Below are positions 6,845 through 7,846 of a stretch of 7,846 bases of DNA, piece by piece; the stretch's first letter is position 1, and each line of letters starts with the position of its first letter. The DNA lies in the NCBI GenBank assembly GCA_030040175.1, contig JASHUF010000374.1, forward strand, positions 1 to 7,846. The letters are read 5' to 3'. The position numbers were made by a program, and so were the translations under genes. The notes under the pieces were generated by a model, which had not been told where the DNA came from, searched no databases, and saw only the letters and a program-made list of their open reading frames with translations. Origin of the DNA: Acidobacteriaceae bacterium. GTDB taxonomy: Bacteria > Acidobacteriota > Terriglobia > Terriglobales > Acidobacteriaceae.

Positions 6845-7741
6845 CTAGATCTGCACGGCTTCCGGGCCGGAAGTCGCGGGCGCCTTTGCGGCGCGAGCCC
6901 GGCGTGAGTCAATCATCATCTGGATCAGGAGCGCCGCAGGGCCGACCCAGAAGAGCGCATAGAGAGGAGCGTAAATACTGCTGTCGAGGCGGAAAAAGAA
7001 TTCGAGCACCGCAACGGCGACAGCCACAATGCAGCGGCCCGGACGTGAACGTACGGTCGTCTTCGGATCGGTGATCATGAAGAACATAAAGAGCTGATAC
7101 ATGGGGCCGGTGATGGGCGAAATCTCCGACTGCCAGGGGTCCCCGGTGATGTGCGCGCGCAGGAACGAGAGTGCGATAAAGCACACCACGTAGGTAAACG
7201 TGACATGGAAGCGTTTGGCGCGCCACACAATCACCGAGCCAAGGACCCAGATGACAATCAGCGAAGCCAGGTTGTTGCCCCATTGAATGCTGAGCGAGGC
7301 CACGGCCTGCGATGCCAGAATGAGCATGGCGCAGATGCCGAAGTTCGACGGATTCCAGATGTGACGTCCACGCACGCGCAAAGCGTATTTTGAGGTGATC
7401 GAGAGCGCGCTGCACAATGCGTAAGGCCACAAAGCCGGCGAGCGAAGCAGAATGCCCACGCTGATGCCGGTAATGTAAGAGCTCGCCGGGTGCGGCCACT
7501 TGCGCAGAAAGATCCGCCCCAGCACCATCTCCACTCCGATAGCAGTGCCAATGGCAAGCAGAGTTTTGGAGTAACTTTCAAGAATTCCAAAAGACAAATT
7601 GCCGGCGAGAAGAATCAGCGTGATGAAGATCGGTGGAAGAAAGGGATTGACCCAGCCGGGCACAGACAGACCCCGCTTTAACTGCGGCTGGGCTTCAGCC
7701 TGAGGTTCCGCTGAACGTGTTTGCGCCTTGGGCTGGCTCAT
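6845..7741 (-). CDS. NqrB/RnfD-like membrane protein, UnbU-like
   Basis: The 298-residue protein has about nine hydrophobic segments after a polar 20-residue N-terminus, so it is an inner-membrane protein. It resembles RnfD/NqrB: 'SYITGISVGILL' (88-99), 'HIWNPSNFGI' (127-136, compare NPFNPAMIG in E. coli RsxD) and 'FMITDPKTTVRSRPGR' (221-236, compare FILTDPVTASTTNRGR). The S-G-A-T motif that attaches FMN covalently in RnfD is 'TGPMY' here (211-215), with Tyr215 in place of the Thr. The loss suggests it is not a regular ion-pumping Rnf/Nqr subunit, and no other rnf genes are visible. Its closest functional namesake may be UNBU, the membrane protein of enediyne warhead cassettes, which occurs next to an ASPIC protein (UNBV) as here. 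Start ATG 7741 has a strong AAAGGAG site 5 bases upstream and overlaps the preceding stop by four bases. Function is unknown. Confidence 0.82.
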   Translation of the reverse strand: MSQPKAQTRSAEPQAEAQPQLKRGLSVPGWVNPFLPPIFITLILLAGNLSFGILESYSKTLLAIGTAIGVEMVLGRIFLRKWPHPASSYITGISVGILLRSPALWPYALCSALSITSKYALRVRGRHIWNPSNFGICAMLILASQAVASLSIQWGNNLASLIVIWVLGSVIVWRAKRFHVTFTYVVCFIALSFLRAHITGDPWQSEISPITGPMYQLFMFFMITDPKTTVRSRPGRCIVAVAVAVLEFFFRLDSSIYAPLYALFWVGPAALLIQMMIDSRRARAAKAPATSGPEAVQI

Positions 7742-7846
7742 GCCGGCTCCTTTACAGTGTAGAGGCGATCGGGCGCAAGATTGTCGAGCGTTTGCACGGT
7801 GCCCGAAGGCCAGCGGATCACCGCTTTTTCAATCTTCGGATTCTTG
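7738..7846 (-). CDS. ASPIC/UnbV-domain protein, C-terminal fragment
   Basis: Reading the - strand from base 7845 gives 35 codons and a TGA at 7740-7738. The residues 'AVIRWPSGTVQTLDNLAPD' followed by 'RLYTVKEPA' match the end of the ASPIC/UnbV domain and align well with the end of the complete protein nearby ('LEIAWPSGRKESLANVAPD' then 'QFVVVEE'). The gene is cut by the window edge, so its FG-GAP repeats and signal peptide are not visible. Its stop overlaps the start of the RnfD/UnbU-like gene in an ATGA, showing one operon with an ASPIC gene on each side of the membrane-protein gene. It is too short for a standard open-frame listing, but the match is clear. Confidence 0.8.
   Translation of the reverse strand, partial: KNPKIEKAVIRWPSGTVQTLDNLAPDRLYTVKEPA
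7747..7753 (-). promoter_or_regulatory. Strong ribosome binding site of the UnbU/RnfD-like gene
   Basis: On the - strand AAAGGAG (7753-7747) lies 5 bases before ATG 7741, within the end of the ASPIC fragment. It is the strongest such site in the window and firmly sets the start of the membrane-protein gene. Confidence 0.8.

Noticed and set aside
6845..7741. Part of a complete Rnf or Nqr ion-pumping complex
   Set aside because: No other Rnf/Nqr subunit gene is visible, the neighbours are ASPIC proteins, and the FMN-binding Thr is missing.

Overview
The window looks like a chromosomal segment from a GC-rich member of the Acidobacteriota (Terriglobia-type). The clues are a truncated Oar-like TonB-dependent receptor tail with the 'YNAFNHANF' pattern common in that phylum, and lipoprotein-like FG-GAP/ASPIC (CRTAC1-type) proteins, which are also frequent there. 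This taxonomic call is inference from protein style, not from a marker gene. I see no rRNA, tRNA, CRISPR array, transposase or insertion sequence.

Layout: (1) positions 1-241, + strand, the C-terminal end of an outer-membrane receptor. (2) 242-407, an intergenic stretch with a weak hairpin followed by T's and a ribosome binding site. (3) 408-4999, + strand, four tightly packed genes: an AhpD-fold thiol peroxidase-like protein, an asparagine-synthetase-like ATP-dependent amide-forming enzyme without the glutaminase cysteine, a radical SAM protein resembling the RaSEA/TIGR01210 group, and a flavin-dependent halogenase-like oxidoreductase. The last three are joined by stop/start overlaps of 1 and 4 bases. 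(4) 5008-7846, - strand, converging on the first operon with only 8 bases between stop codons: part of an ASPIC/UnbV-domain protein, an NqrB/RnfD-like membrane protein (UnbU-like), and a complete lipoprotein-like FG-GAP/ASPIC (UnbV-like) protein.

The + operon has the enzyme classes of a small-molecule or peptide-modification pathway: carboxylate activation, radical chemistry, flavin oxidation or halogenation, and thiol redox. No precursor peptide, carrier protein or transporter is visible, so its product is unknown. It is the best candidate here for an undescribed system.

The - operon pairs a secreted ASPIC/UnbV protein with an RnfD-like membrane protein. The same two families (UNBV and UNBU) sit together in enediyne warhead cassettes. 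Here they occur as UnbV-UnbU-UnbV with no enediyne polyketide synthase in view, and the RnfD-like protein lacks the threonine that carries covalent FMN in true RnfD/NqrB. This suggests a wider, uncharacterised envelope function for the pair.
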